Positions 45,649-53,388 of a stretch of DNA of 64,000 nucleotides are shown here, one piece after another (the first letter of the stretch is position 1; each line of letters begins with the position of its first letter). Location of the stretch: positions 1-64,000 of the forward strand of contig NZ_SBLC01000015.1 in NCBI RefSeq assembly GCF_004054105.1, read 5' to 3'. Made by a program: the position numbers and the translations under genes. This stretch comes from Falsigemmobacter intermedius (lineage in GTDB: Bacteria; Pseudomonadota; Alphaproteobacteria; Rhodobacterales; Rhodobacteraceae). The notes beneath the pieces were generated by a model, which ran no database searches, was not told the DNA's origin, and worked only from the letters and a program-made list of their open reading frames with translations.

Positions 45649-47088
45649 TCACCCGTGGTGCGCGGCAACCGTTTTCAGGACCGAGAAGCCGTAAAGCGCT
45701 TCAAACCCCTTCTCGCGGCCATGGCCGGATTTGCCGATCCCGCCGAAGGGCAGTTCCACCCCGCCTGCCGCGCCATAGTTGTTCAGAAACACCTGACCCG
45801 CGCGCAGCCGTTTCGCCATCCGCATCTGACGGCCGCCGTTTTCTGACCAGACCCCGGCCACAAGGCCGAAGTCGGTGCCATTGGCGATTTTCACGGCCTC
45901 ATCCTCATCGCTGAAGGGGATGACAACCTGCACTGGGCCGAAAATCTCTTCCTGGGCCAGGCGGTGATCGGGGTTCACCCGGGCCAGCAGGGTCGGGCGG
46001 ACATAATGGCCGCCTTTCGGCGCATCATCGGCAATCACCCCCTGGCCTGCCAGGGTCAGGTCTTTGCCCAGGTCGAGCATGCCGTTGATCATGTTGCATT
46101 GTTTGCCGGAAATCACCGGACCGACATCAAGGTCCGCAAGCGCCGCGCCGACCCGAAGCTGAGCGTAACGGGCGGCCATTTTCTCCACCACCTCATCATA
46201 GCGCGCGCGGTGCACCAGAATGCGCGAGGAGGCCGAACAGGTCTGGCCCGCATTCTGGATCCCGGCATTTACGAGGAAGGGCAGCGCCTTCTCCAGATCG
46301 GCGTCTTCAAAGACCAGTTGCGGAGACTTGCCGCCAAGCTCCAGCGTGACGGGGATCACATTGCGCGCCGCCGCTGCCTGGATCAGCTGCCCCACAGGGA
46401 CCGAGCCGGTGAAGGAGATATGGTGGATCCCGCGATGCCCCGAGAGCGCCGCCCCCGCCGCCTCGCCAAGCCCGGTGACGATGTTCAGCGCCCCCGCAGG
46501 AAGACCCGCCGCCATGGCGATACGACCAAAGGCCAGCGCCGTGAGGCTGGCCTCCTCAGCGGGTTTCAGCACCGCTGCATTGCCCATGGCCAGCGCCGCC
46601 CCCACCGAGCGGCCAAGGATCTGCATGGGGTAATTCCAGGGGATGATATGGCCGGTCACGCCATGCGGCTCGCGCAGGGTGTAGACGGTATAGCCGTCGA
46701 GAAAGGGGATCGTCTCGCCGTGGAATTTATCGCAGGCCCCGGCGTAAAACTCAAAATAACGCGCCATGGCGATGGCATCGGCGCGGGCCTGTTTCAGCGG
46801 CTTGCCGACATCGCGGGCCTCGATGAAGGCCAGTTCTTCGGTGTGCTCAAGAATTTTACGGCTGATCGCCATCAGCACGCGGCCGCGCTCAAAGGCGGGC
46901 ATGCGGCCCCAGTCGCCCTGCAAGGCTGCCTCAGCCGCCGCCACGGCCTCATCGATCTCAGCCGCGCCCCCGGCGGCAATCTCAGACCAGATCTCACCGG
47001 TGGAGGGGTCTTCGACGCCGAGCACCTCAGCGGTGCGGCGCCAGGTGCCGCCGATCAGAATTTCGCGCGGCTCATACCAAAGCGTCAT
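45649..47088 (-). CDS. NAD(P)-dependent aldehyde dehydrogenase
   Basis: The 479-residue enzyme oxidises an aldehyde to a carboxylate. It shows 'TGHIIPWNYPMQI' (about 144-156), the coenzyme-loop 'GSVPVGQLI', catalytic Glu in 'VTLELGGKSPQLVFEDAD' and catalytic Cys in 'IQNAGQTCSASSRIL', with 'EEIFGPVQVVIPF' later. It is the last gene of the ABC operon, overlapping the ATPase gene by 17 bases, so the imported compound or its product is probably an aldehyde precursor such as an amine. The substrate is not readable from sequence. Confidence 0.93.
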   Translation of the reverse strand: MTLWYEPREILIGGTWRRTAEVLGVEDPSTGEIWSEIAAGGAAEIDEAVAAAEAALQGDWGRMPAFERGRVLMAISRKILEHTEELAFIEARDVGKPLKQARADAIAMARYFEFYAGACDKFHGETIPFLDGYTVYTLREPHGVTGHIIPWNYPMQILGRSVGAALAMGNAAVLKPAEEASLTALAFGRIAMAAGLPAGALNIVTGLGEAAGAALSGHRGIHHISFTGSVPVGQLIQAAAARNVIPVTLELGGKSPQLVFEDADLEKALPFLVNAGIQNAGQTCSASSRILVHRARYDEVVEKMAARYAQLRVGAALADLDVGPVISGKQCNMINGMLDLGKDLTLAGQGVIADDAPKGGHYVRPTLLARVNPDHRLAQEEIFGPVQVVIPFSDEDEAVKIANGTDFGLVAGVWSENGGRQMRMAKRLRAGQVFLNNYGAAGGVELPFGGIGKSGHGREKGFEALYGFSVLKTVAAHHG

Positions 47089-48673
47089 TTGAAACAGTCC
47101 AGTCAGACGGGATCACCGGCGTGGCGGCAATCAGTTGGCAGGTATAGGGGTGGCGCGGCGCGGAAAACACCGCCCCCGTCAGCCCCTGCTCGACAATTTC
47201 ACCGGATTTCATCACCATAACCCGGTCGGTAATGGCACGCACCACATGCAGATCGTGGCTGATAAAGAGATAAGACAGCCCCAGCCGTCCCTGCAGATCG
47301 GCCAGCAGATCAAGGATCTGCGCCCGCACCCGCACATCAAGCGCAGAGACCGCCTCATCGAGAATGATCAGCTCAGGCCGCACGATCAGCGCGCGGGCAA
47401 TGGCGATCCGCTGGCGCTGGCCGCCGGAGAATTCGTGGATGTATTTCTCAGCATCTCCGGGTTTCAGACCCACTTCCGTGAGCGCCGCTGCCACACGGTC
47501 GCGCTGCTCGGCCTGCGGGGCCGGGGCGAGGTGGAAAGGCTCTGCCACCAGGCGACCGACCTTGTGGCGCGGGTTAAAGCTGCCATAGGGGTCCTGGAAG
47601 ACCACCTGCATCCGGGCGCGCTGCGCCGGGGTGACTGCCCCTGCGTGAATTTTCTCGCCGCAAAGGGTGATGCTGCCGCCCTGGATCGGCTCCAGCCCCA
47701 GAATGGCGCGGGTGAGGGTGGATTTCCCGCAACCCGATTCCCCGACCAGCCCCAGGCTTTCGCCCCGATGCAGGGTGAAGCTGACGCCCTTTACCGCCTC
47801 AAGGCGCGGCGGCGGACCGAAGAACGACGCCCGCGGCAGGGCATAGCTGCGCCGCACACCCTCAACGCTCAGCAAAGGCTCTGTTCCGGCGGTGGCGGCG
47901 CGGTCGGGCTGATGGGCTGAGGCCGCAAAAAGACGGCGGGTGTACTCATGGGTGCGGGTGCGAAACAGCGCCTCGGTCGGCCCCTGCTCAACAATCCGGC
48001 CCTGCTGCATGACGGCCACTTCATCGGCCACGCCCGCCACCACCGCGAGATCATGGGTGATGAGCAAAAGCCCCATGCCCTCTTCGGCGACGAGCTCTTT
48101 CAGAAGATCGAGGATCTGCGCCTGGGTGGTCACATCCAGCGCCGTGGTCGGCTCATCTGCGATCAGCAGTTTCGGGCGCAGCGCGATGGCCATGGCAATG
48201 CAGACGCGCTGGCGCTGCCCGCCCGAGAGTTCATGCGGAAAGCGGGTCAGCGGAAAGCGATCTTCCGTCAGCCCCACACGGTTCAGCTTTTCCCGCGCTA
48301 CTTTCAGCGCATCCGCCCGGCTGGCCGCGCCATGGATCACCAGGGTCTCAGCCACCTGATCGCCGATGCTTTGCACCGGGTTCAGCGCGGTCATCGGCTC
48401 CTGGAAGATCATGCCGATCTCGCGCCCGCGCACATGGCACATCTGCGCTTCTGTCAGGGACAAAAGGTCATGGCCCTGCAGCTTCGCCGCGCCTGAGACC
48501 TTTGCCCCCTCCGGCAAAAGCCCCATGACGGAAAAGGACGTCAGCGATTTGCCCGAGCCGCTTTCCCCCACCAGGCCAAAGACCTGACCCGCCTTCATGG
48601 TGAAGGAGACATCCTCAAGGATCTGCGTCCCGTGGATCGAGAGCGAGAGATTTTCAACCGACAAAAGGCTCAT
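47072..48673 (-). CDS. Fused dipeptide/oligopeptide-type ABC ATPases (DppD-DppF fusion)
   Basis: The 533-residue protein has two full nucleotide-binding domains. Each has Walker A (GESGSGKS, about 36-43; GESGCGKS, about 315-322) and signature (LSGGQRQR; FSGGQRQR) plus Walker B (LLIADEPTTALD; LIILDEAVSALD). The first copy ends with the oligopeptide-binding 'C-terminal' type segment ('GRIVEQGPTEALFRTRTHEYTRRL'). The fused form replaces separate DppD and DppF. Four-base overlap with the permease and 17-base overlap with the aldehyde dehydrogenase show tight coupling. Confidence 0.95.
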   Translation of the reverse strand: MSLLSVENLSLSIHGTQILEDVSFTMKAGQVFGLVGESGSGKSLTSFSVMGLLPEGAKVSGAAKLQGHDLLSLTEAQMCHVRGREIGMIFQEPMTALNPVQSIGDQVAETLVIHGAASRADALKVAREKLNRVGLTEDRFPLTRFPHELSGGQRQRVCIAMAIALRPKLLIADEPTTALDVTTQAQILDLLKELVAEEGMGLLLITHDLAVVAGVADEVAVMQQGRIVEQGPTEALFRTRTHEYTRRLFAASAHQPDRAATAGTEPLLSVEGVRRSYALPRASFFGPPPRLEAVKGVSFTLHRGESLGLVGESGCGKSTLTRAILGLEPIQGGSITLCGEKIHAGAVTPAQRARMQVVFQDPYGSFNPRHKVGRLVAEPFHLAPAPQAEQRDRVAAALTEVGLKPGDAEKYIHEFSGGQRQRIAIARALIVRPELIILDEAVSALDVRVRAQILDLLADLQGRLGLSYLFISHDLHVVRAITDRVMVMKSGEIVEQGLTGAVFSAPRHPYTCQLIAATPVIPSDWTVSNDALV

Positions 48674-49491
48674 CTTGCGCGCCTCAACCGCGGGTCGAGA
48701 AGATCACGCAGCCCGTCCCCCATCAGGTTCAGCCCCAGCACCGTCAGCACAATGGCCAGACCCGGCAGCACCGCCAGATGCGGGGCCATGGAAATCATCG
48801 TCTGGCTTTCCGCCAGCATCCGCCCCCAGGAGGGGATCGGCGGCTGCGCACCAAGACCCACATAAGAGAGGCCCGCCTCTGCGAGGATCCCCAGCGAAAA
48901 CTGAATGGTGCCCTGCACGATCAGCAGATTGGCGATATTGGGCAGGATATGCTCGGCCGAGATGCGGGCCTGGCCCTTCCCCGCCACCTCTGCCGCACGG
49001 ATGTAATCCAGCGTCCAGAGCGACAAGGCCCCCCCGCGCGTCACCCGCGCAAAGACCGGAATGTTGAAAATCCCGATGGCGATGATGGCATTGGTGGCTG
49101 AGGGGCCAAAGACGGCGGTGATCAGAATGGCGATGACCAGCGAGGGGAAGGCAAAGACCAGATCATTGCCGCGCATAACCAGCTCATCCACCAGCCCGCC
49201 GCGCCGCGCTGCCGCCAGAAGGCCCAGCGGCACGCCAAAGGCGATGCCGATGCCCACCGCCAGGATCGCCACCGCAATCGAGGTGCGTGCCCCCACCATC
49301 AGCATCGACAGGATATCGCGGCCAAAGTGATCGGTGCCTAAGGGAAACCCCGGCGTGCCCACCGGCTTCATCTTATTGGCGATCGCCAGCTGCTCAACCG
49401 GCACCGGCACCCAAACCAGCGAGATCAGCGCCGCCAGTGCGAAGACCCCGGCCAGCACCGCGCCAAGGATCAGGGTCCAGCGGCCCTTCAT
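48670..49491 (-). CDS. Dipeptide-type ABC permease, DppC-like
   Basis: The 273-residue inner-membrane protein has a cytoplasmic start 'MKGRWTLILGAVLAGVF', a 'GTPGFPLGTDHFGRDILSMLMVGARTSI' periplasmic segment typical of DppC/OppC, about six membrane helices and the EAA loop 'YIRAAEVAGKGQARISAEHILPNI'. It overlaps both neighbouring genes by four bases (ATGA). No substrate-binding protein gene is in the operon; the ligand is therefore undefined. Confidence 0.93.
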   Translation of the reverse strand: MKGRWTLILGAVLAGVFALAALISLVWVPVPVEQLAIANKMKPVGTPGFPLGTDHFGRDILSMLMVGARTSIAVAILAVGIGIAFGVPLGLLAAARRGGLVDELVMRGNDLVFAFPSLVIAILITAVFGPSATNAIIAIGIFNIPVFARVTRGGALSLWTLDYIRAAEVAGKGQARISAEHILPNIANLLIVQGTIQFSLGILAEAGLSYVGLGAQPPIPSWGRMLAESQTMISMAPHLAVLPGLAIVLTVLGLNLMGDGLRDLLDPRLRRAR

Positions 49492-50435
49492 GCGCGCCTC
49501 CGCAGTCGGGGGTCGACCAGGGCATAGGCCAGATCGACCAGAAAGTTCACCAGGATCACCGCGCCCACCAGGATCATCACCACCGATTTCACCACGATCA
49601 GATCACGCTGCGTGATACCCTGGAAAATCAGCCGGCCCAGTCCGGGCAGGAAAAAGACATTCTCAATGATGATCGCACCCGCCAGCAGAAAGCTGAACTG
49701 CAGCCCCAGGATGGTCAGCACCGGGATCAGCGCATTGCGAAAGGCATGGCGCAGCACGGCCTGGGTGCGGTTCAGCCCCTTGGCACGCGCAGTGCGCACA
49801 TAGTCCTGGGTCAGCGTCTCCAGCACCGAAGAGCGCATCACCCGCGCAAGGATCGACGCCTGAGGCAGCGCCAGCGCCACCGCCGGAAGGGTAAGGGCTT
49901 TGACATTGACCCAGATCCCCTTCTCCCAACCCGGAAAACCACCCGAGGGCAGCCAGCGCAGATTGACCGCGAAGATCAGCACAAGGATCATCGCGAACCA
50001 GAAATTCGGCACCGCCACGCCCAGCTGCGTCGTGCCCATCACCGCCAGATCCGTGGCCTTCCCCTGACGCGCTGCGGCCAGCAGGCCCACCGGCAGCGCG
50101 ATGGCGGTCGAGAGCACCAGCGCATAAAGCGTCAGCGGTACTGAGACCTCCATCCGGGCGGAGATCAGCTCTGCAACCGGGGTGCGGTAGGTATAAGAGG
50201 TGCCAAAATCGCCCTGCAGCATGCCGGTGACCCATCCGAGATAACGCGACAGCAGAGAGCCGTTCAGCCCAAGCTGCTCGCGCAGCGCCTCAAGCGTGTC
50301 GGGGGCGGCATTCATCCCCAGCATGAAACTGGCTGCATCGCCGGGAATGATCTCGAGCACGGCAAAAATCACGAGACTCGCCACAACGAGGCTCAGGATC
50401 AGTGAGACAAGCCGCGAAGCCGCATAGCGTAGCAT
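49488..50435 (-). CDS. Dipeptide-type ABC permease, DppB-like
   Basis: The 315-residue protein starts MLRYAASRLVSLILSLVVASLVIFAVLEIIPGDAASFMLG, the DppB/OppB N-terminus, and has the EAA loop 'DYVRTARAKGLNRTQAVLRHAFRNALIPVLT' and the ending 'VDLAYALVDPRLRRRA'. About six helices. ATG 50435 is chosen; the longer in-frame start at 50528 adds no matching sequence. It is the first gene of the operon; bases 50436-50599 hold the divergent promoter area. Confidence 0.93.
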   Translation of the reverse strand: MLRYAASRLVSLILSLVVASLVIFAVLEIIPGDAASFMLGMNAAPDTLEALREQLGLNGSLLSRYLGWVTGMLQGDFGTSYTYRTPVAELISARMEVSVPLTLYALVLSTAIALPVGLLAAARQGKATDLAVMGTTQLGVAVPNFWFAMILVLIFAVNLRWLPSGGFPGWEKGIWVNVKALTLPAVALALPQASILARVMRSSVLETLTQDYVRTARAKGLNRTQAVLRHAFRNALIPVLTILGLQFSFLLAGAIIIENVFFLPGLGRLIFQGITQRDLIVVKSVVMILVGAVILVNFLVDLAYALVDPRLRRRA

Positions 50436-50599
50436 GAATTCCCCTTCGTTGCGGCTGAGGCTAGCGAGACAGAGATTGCGGGTCCAGCAGAATGCGCATG
50501 GCTTTGCCGATGAAAACGCCGCTGGCACAACGCGGAAAATTCCGTCTTGCTCTGTGCTGCGGGGGCGTTATTGCGAAGGGGATCAACAGGAGATGCCCG

Positions 50600-51061
50600 A
50601 TGCCCCCGCTTTCACGCCGTATGCTGCTTGCCGGTCTGCTGACCACTGGCCTGACCGCCTGCGCGGGGCGTAAGGCAGACGAGGGGCGCGATTACGGCAT
50701 CGGCCCGAACCCCGAACTGAACCGGCTGATCCATCACTATGCCGATCATTATGAGGTGCCCCGCGCCCTGGTGCACCGCGTGGTTCAGCGCGAAAGCAAA
50801 TACAACCCCCGCGCCCGCAATGGCAGCTATTACGGGCTGATGCAGATCATGCCGCAGACCGCCCGCACCATGGGCTATCGCGGCAGCCCGGAGGGGCTTC
50901 TGGATGCGGAAACCAACCTGAAATATGCGGTGAAATATCTGCGCGGGGCCTGGATGGTCGCGGATGGCAGCCATGACCGCGCGGTCTCCTGGTATGCACG
51001 GGGCTACTATTATGAGGCCAAACGCCGGGGCCTGCTGCGCGAGACCGGTTTGCGGAGCTGA
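50600..51061 (+). CDS. Lytic transglycosylase lipoprotein (SLT domain)
   Basis: The 153-residue protein has a lipobox LTACAG (Cys about residue 21), then a compact soluble lytic transglycosylase domain: 'IHHYADHYEVPRALVHRVVQRESKYNPRARNGSYYGLMQIMPQTARTMGYRG' with the catalytic Glu in QRESK, and 'NLKYAVKYLRGAWMVADGSHDRAVSWYARGYY'. It cleaves peptidoglycan strands. CAGGAG lies seven bases before ATG 50600; upstream in-frame starts give no signal peptide. It ends 168 bases before xrtE and may not be cotranscribed with it. Confidence 0.92.
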   Translation: MPPLSRRMLLAGLLTTGLTACAGRKADEGRDYGIGPNPELNRLIHHYADHYEVPRALVHRVVQRESKYNPRARNGSYYGLMQIMPQTARTMGYRGSPEGLLDAETNLKYAVKYLRGAWMVADGSHDRAVSWYARGYYYEAKRRGLLRETGLRS

Positions 51062-51229
51062 GCCGGCAGCCCTTGCAGAGCCGGGCTGCGGCCGTTCCGG
51101 TTTCGGAAACACTTTCGCCTTAATCTGACTCTACTCTGCAACAAATCTCCGTGGCAGTCTGAGCGCAGCCCGAGTGCCCGATCGCTTCGTGGCCCTGTGA
51201 CCTGTGATCAGTGAAGCCGGAGAGATGTA

Positions 51230-52828
51230 ATGAACCGCCGCCCCGCCCTCCGCCGCATGGCAAAGCTCATTGCATTTTTTCTGTTCGAAATCATCATTGT
51301 GGCGGTTCTCTGGCAGGGGCTTGCCAATTTTGAATGCCAGCTGACCGGCGCTCAGGGCTTTTGCTTTTTCCTGCGCAGCCTGCCTGCAAGGGCGCTGGCG
51401 CTGCTGGCGGTCTGGGGGGTGATTCTGCTCGCCCGGCCCGGCATCCTGACGCGCTATTTCGAATTTGCCTCAGATCCGCCCGACCGCCGGGCCAAATGGA
51501 TGCATTTCGCCGGGGTAGCGCTGCTGCTGCTGCCTCTTTTCATCGGCCTGGGGCAGGATCTCTCGCCCTGGTTCCGCGCCCTGGCGGCCGTCTGGCTGAC
51601 GGGGGCTTTGCTGGCCAGTCTGGGTGGCCTGCGCTGGATTGCCCCCGCCCGGGCCTGGAGCGCGGCGCTGCGCCCGGTCCTGCCCGCGCTGGTGCTGATC
51701 AGCATTCCGGCCTTTTTTGCCCCTGAGATCACCCAGGTCTTTCAAAAGCTCTGGACCGGGGATGCCACGCTGACGCTGGTGACCTTTTATCTGGTCAGCG
51801 GGCTTTTGCAGATCGTGAACGGCACGGTGCTCAGCGATCCCTCGTCTCTGGTGATCGGCGCGGGAGAGTTCTTCGTCCGCATCGCGCCCGAATGCTCCGG
51901 GGTTGAGGGGCTGGCCCTGGTGGGGGGCTTTCTTCTGCTTTATGCCGCGCTCTTTCGTCATCAGATCCGGCCGCTGCCCTATTGGCTGATCGTGGTGCCG
52001 CTGGCACTTCTGGCCAGCTTTGTGCTGAATATTCTGCGGATCGCGGGTCTGGTGCTGATCGGGATCAACGGCAATCCGCATCTCGCGGTGGAGGGGTTTC
52101 ACTCCTATGCGGGCTGGCTGTTTTTCACCCTGCTGGCGCTTTTGCTGATCTGGGCCGCGCAATCGCTGCCCTGGCTGCGCAAAAACCCCCTCCCGCGAGA
52201 GCGGGGCGAGGGGATGCGCAGCGACTGGCTGGCCGCGCGGATGCTGCCCTTCATCGCCTTTATGGTCATCTCAGCCCTGGTCATGGCGGCCTTTCCGCAT
52301 CCGGAACTGGGATATCCGCTGAAAGCCCTGGTCATGGCGGGGGCTTTGCTCTTCTTCCTGCCCGCGCTGCGCCGGCATGACTGGCACCCCGCGCTGCTGC
52401 CCATCTTTGCGGGTCTGGTGGTGGGGCTCGGCTGGTGGCTGGGCAACACCCGCGATGAGGCCGCCGGAGAGACACTTCTGGCGCAGCTGACCCTGCTGCC
52501 GGCACCGATCCTCGGGCTTTGGGTTTTGTGCCGCGCCGCCGGGACCACGCTGCTCGTGCCGGTGATCGAAGAGCTGTTCTTCCGCGGCTATCTGCAAAGC
52601 CGTCTGAGCCTGCCAGGGCCTGCGGGGGCAGTCATCGGACTGATGGCGACCTCGCTTCTCTTCGGGCTGCTGCACGGAAGGATTCTGGCGGGCTTTCTGT
52701 CGGGCCTGGTTTTCGGCGCGCTGATGCTCTGGCGCGGACGGATTGCCGATCCGGTCTGGGCGCATATCGCCGCGAACGGGCTGATCGCCGTGATCGCGCT
52801 GATCACCCGCGATGTCGGGCTGATCTGA
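51230..52828 (+). CDS. xrtE: Exosortase E / CPBP-type protease fusion (VPEID-CTERM system)
   Basis: The 532-residue membrane protein fuses two enzymes. The exosortase part has the transpeptidase triad Cys222 ('RIAPECSGVEGLAL'), Arg270 ('FVLNILRIAG') and His291 ('VEGFHSYAGW') among hydrophobic helices. The C-terminal part (about 420-530) is a CAAX-type glutamic intramembrane protease: EELFFR (447-452), 'LLFGLLHGR' (His482) and 'WAHIAANGLI' (His512, Asn516). This matches the XrtE subtype of the VPEID-CTERM system. It should cleave the VPEID signal of the convergent small protein. GGAGAG precedes ATG 51230. Family rule: usually one substrate per genome. Confidence 0.93.
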   Translation: MNRRPALRRMAKLIAFFLFEIIIVAVLWQGLANFECQLTGAQGFCFFLRSLPARALALLAVWGVILLARPGILTRYFEFASDPPDRRAKWMHFAGVALLLLPLFIGLGQDLSPWFRALAAVWLTGALLASLGGLRWIAPARAWSAALRPVLPALVLISIPAFFAPEITQVFQKLWTGDATLTLVTFYLVSGLLQIVNGTVLSDPSSLVIGAGEFFVRIAPECSGVEGLALVGGFLLLYAALFRHQIRPLPYWLIVVPLALLASFVLNILRIAGLVLIGINGNPHLAVEGFHSYAGWLFFTLLALLLIWAAQSLPWLRKNPLPRERGEGMRSDWLAARMLPFIAFMVISALVMAAFPHPELGYPLKALVMAGALLFFLPALRRHDWHPALLPIFAGLVVGLGWWLGNTRDEAAGETLLAQLTLLPAPILGLWVLCRAAGTTLLVPVIEELFFRGYLQSRLSLPGPAGAVIGLMATSLLFGLLHGRILAGFLSGLVFGALMLWRGRIADPVWAHIAANGLIAVIALITRDVGLI

Positions 52829-52830
52829 CG

Positions 52831-52859
52831 AAAAAACCGCAGCCCGGCGGGCTGCGGTT
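52831..52859 (-). terminator. Terminator of the VPEID-CTERM gene
   Basis: AACCGCAGCC and GGCTGCGGTT pair around a 5-base loop; on the minus strand a T run follows. It also lies past the xrtE stop, so it may end both transcripts. Confidence 0.8.
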
Positions 52860-52881
52860 CTGATCTTCAGGGAAAATCCGC

Positions 52882-53112
52882 TCAGGCGCGGCGGCGCGAG
52901 CGTTCCCAGGCAAAAGCCAGCGCTGCGAGAACCGCGGCAACGGCCAGTGCCGAGCTGGTGACATCAATTTCCGGCACGGTGGTCGCCGGCGGATGGTTCC
53001 CGTTGCCGAAGATCCATCCCCAGTTCCAGCTCCAGCTCCAGGTTTGAGCCATCGCCGGAACTGCGGTGGCCAGCAAAACGCCGGCCGCAGTCAGACTTTT
53101 CACGAAAGGCAT
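52882..53112 (-). CDS. VPEID-CTERM substrate protein with Trp-alternating mature peptide
   Basis: The 76-residue protein has a signal peptide (about 1-22, ending AMA|Q), a 23-residue mature region QTWSWSWNWGWIFGNGNHPP then ATT, the VPEID sorting motif at 46-50, a hydrophobic helix (about 55-68) and the basic tail ERSRRRA. Such tripartite C-termini are cut by exosortases. The Trp at 25, 27, 29, 31 and 33 alternate with small residues, an amphipathic beta-strand pattern. The gene converges on xrtE and is the only candidate substrate in the window. Function unknown. Confidence 0.9.
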   Translation of the reverse strand: MPFVKSLTAAGVLLATAVPAMAQTWSWSWNWGWIFGNGNHPPATTVPEIDVTSSALAVAAVLAALAFAWERSRRRA

Positions 53113-53173
53113 CTTAAATACTCCACAAAGGCGTAATCACATCCGCCGTAAACGCTACGCGCCCGCCCGGGCT

Positions 53174-53191
53174 TAAAATCAAGAGATTTTA
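53174..53191. promoter_or_regulatory. Palindrome upstream of the VPEID-CTERM gene
   Basis: TAAAATC-AAGA-GATTTTA is a perfect 7-bp inverted repeat, 62 bases before the start codon. It could be an operator or a leader hairpin. The rest of 53113-53333 shows nothing I recognise. Confidence 0.4.
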
Positions 53192-53333
53192 CTGCCCCCC
53201 GGGGAATACCACACCCTCAACCGGACCTCTGATGCGGCGGCTGATGTAATCACGCGGATGCGTGGTTAATCCCTTCCAAATAAGAAACAATCAGATCAGC
53301 CCTGGGTTGCGTTAACCACCCCTCTCCGCAACT

Positions 53334-53362
53334 AAAAAAGCGCAGCGAATCACTCGCTGCGC
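53334..53362 (-). terminator. Terminator after ftsK
   Basis: GCGCAGCGA and TCGCTGCGC form a 9-bp stem with a 5-base loop; on the minus strand a T run follows, 27 bases past the ftsK stop. Confidence 0.85.
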
Positions 53363-53388
53363 CTTGTTTTGCTGGTGATCGGGGCCGC

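Noticed and set aside
51196-51211. FNR/Crp-like site upstream of xrtE (TGTGACCTGTGATCAG)
   Set aside because: The half-sites are off by one base in spacing and match neither consensus well.
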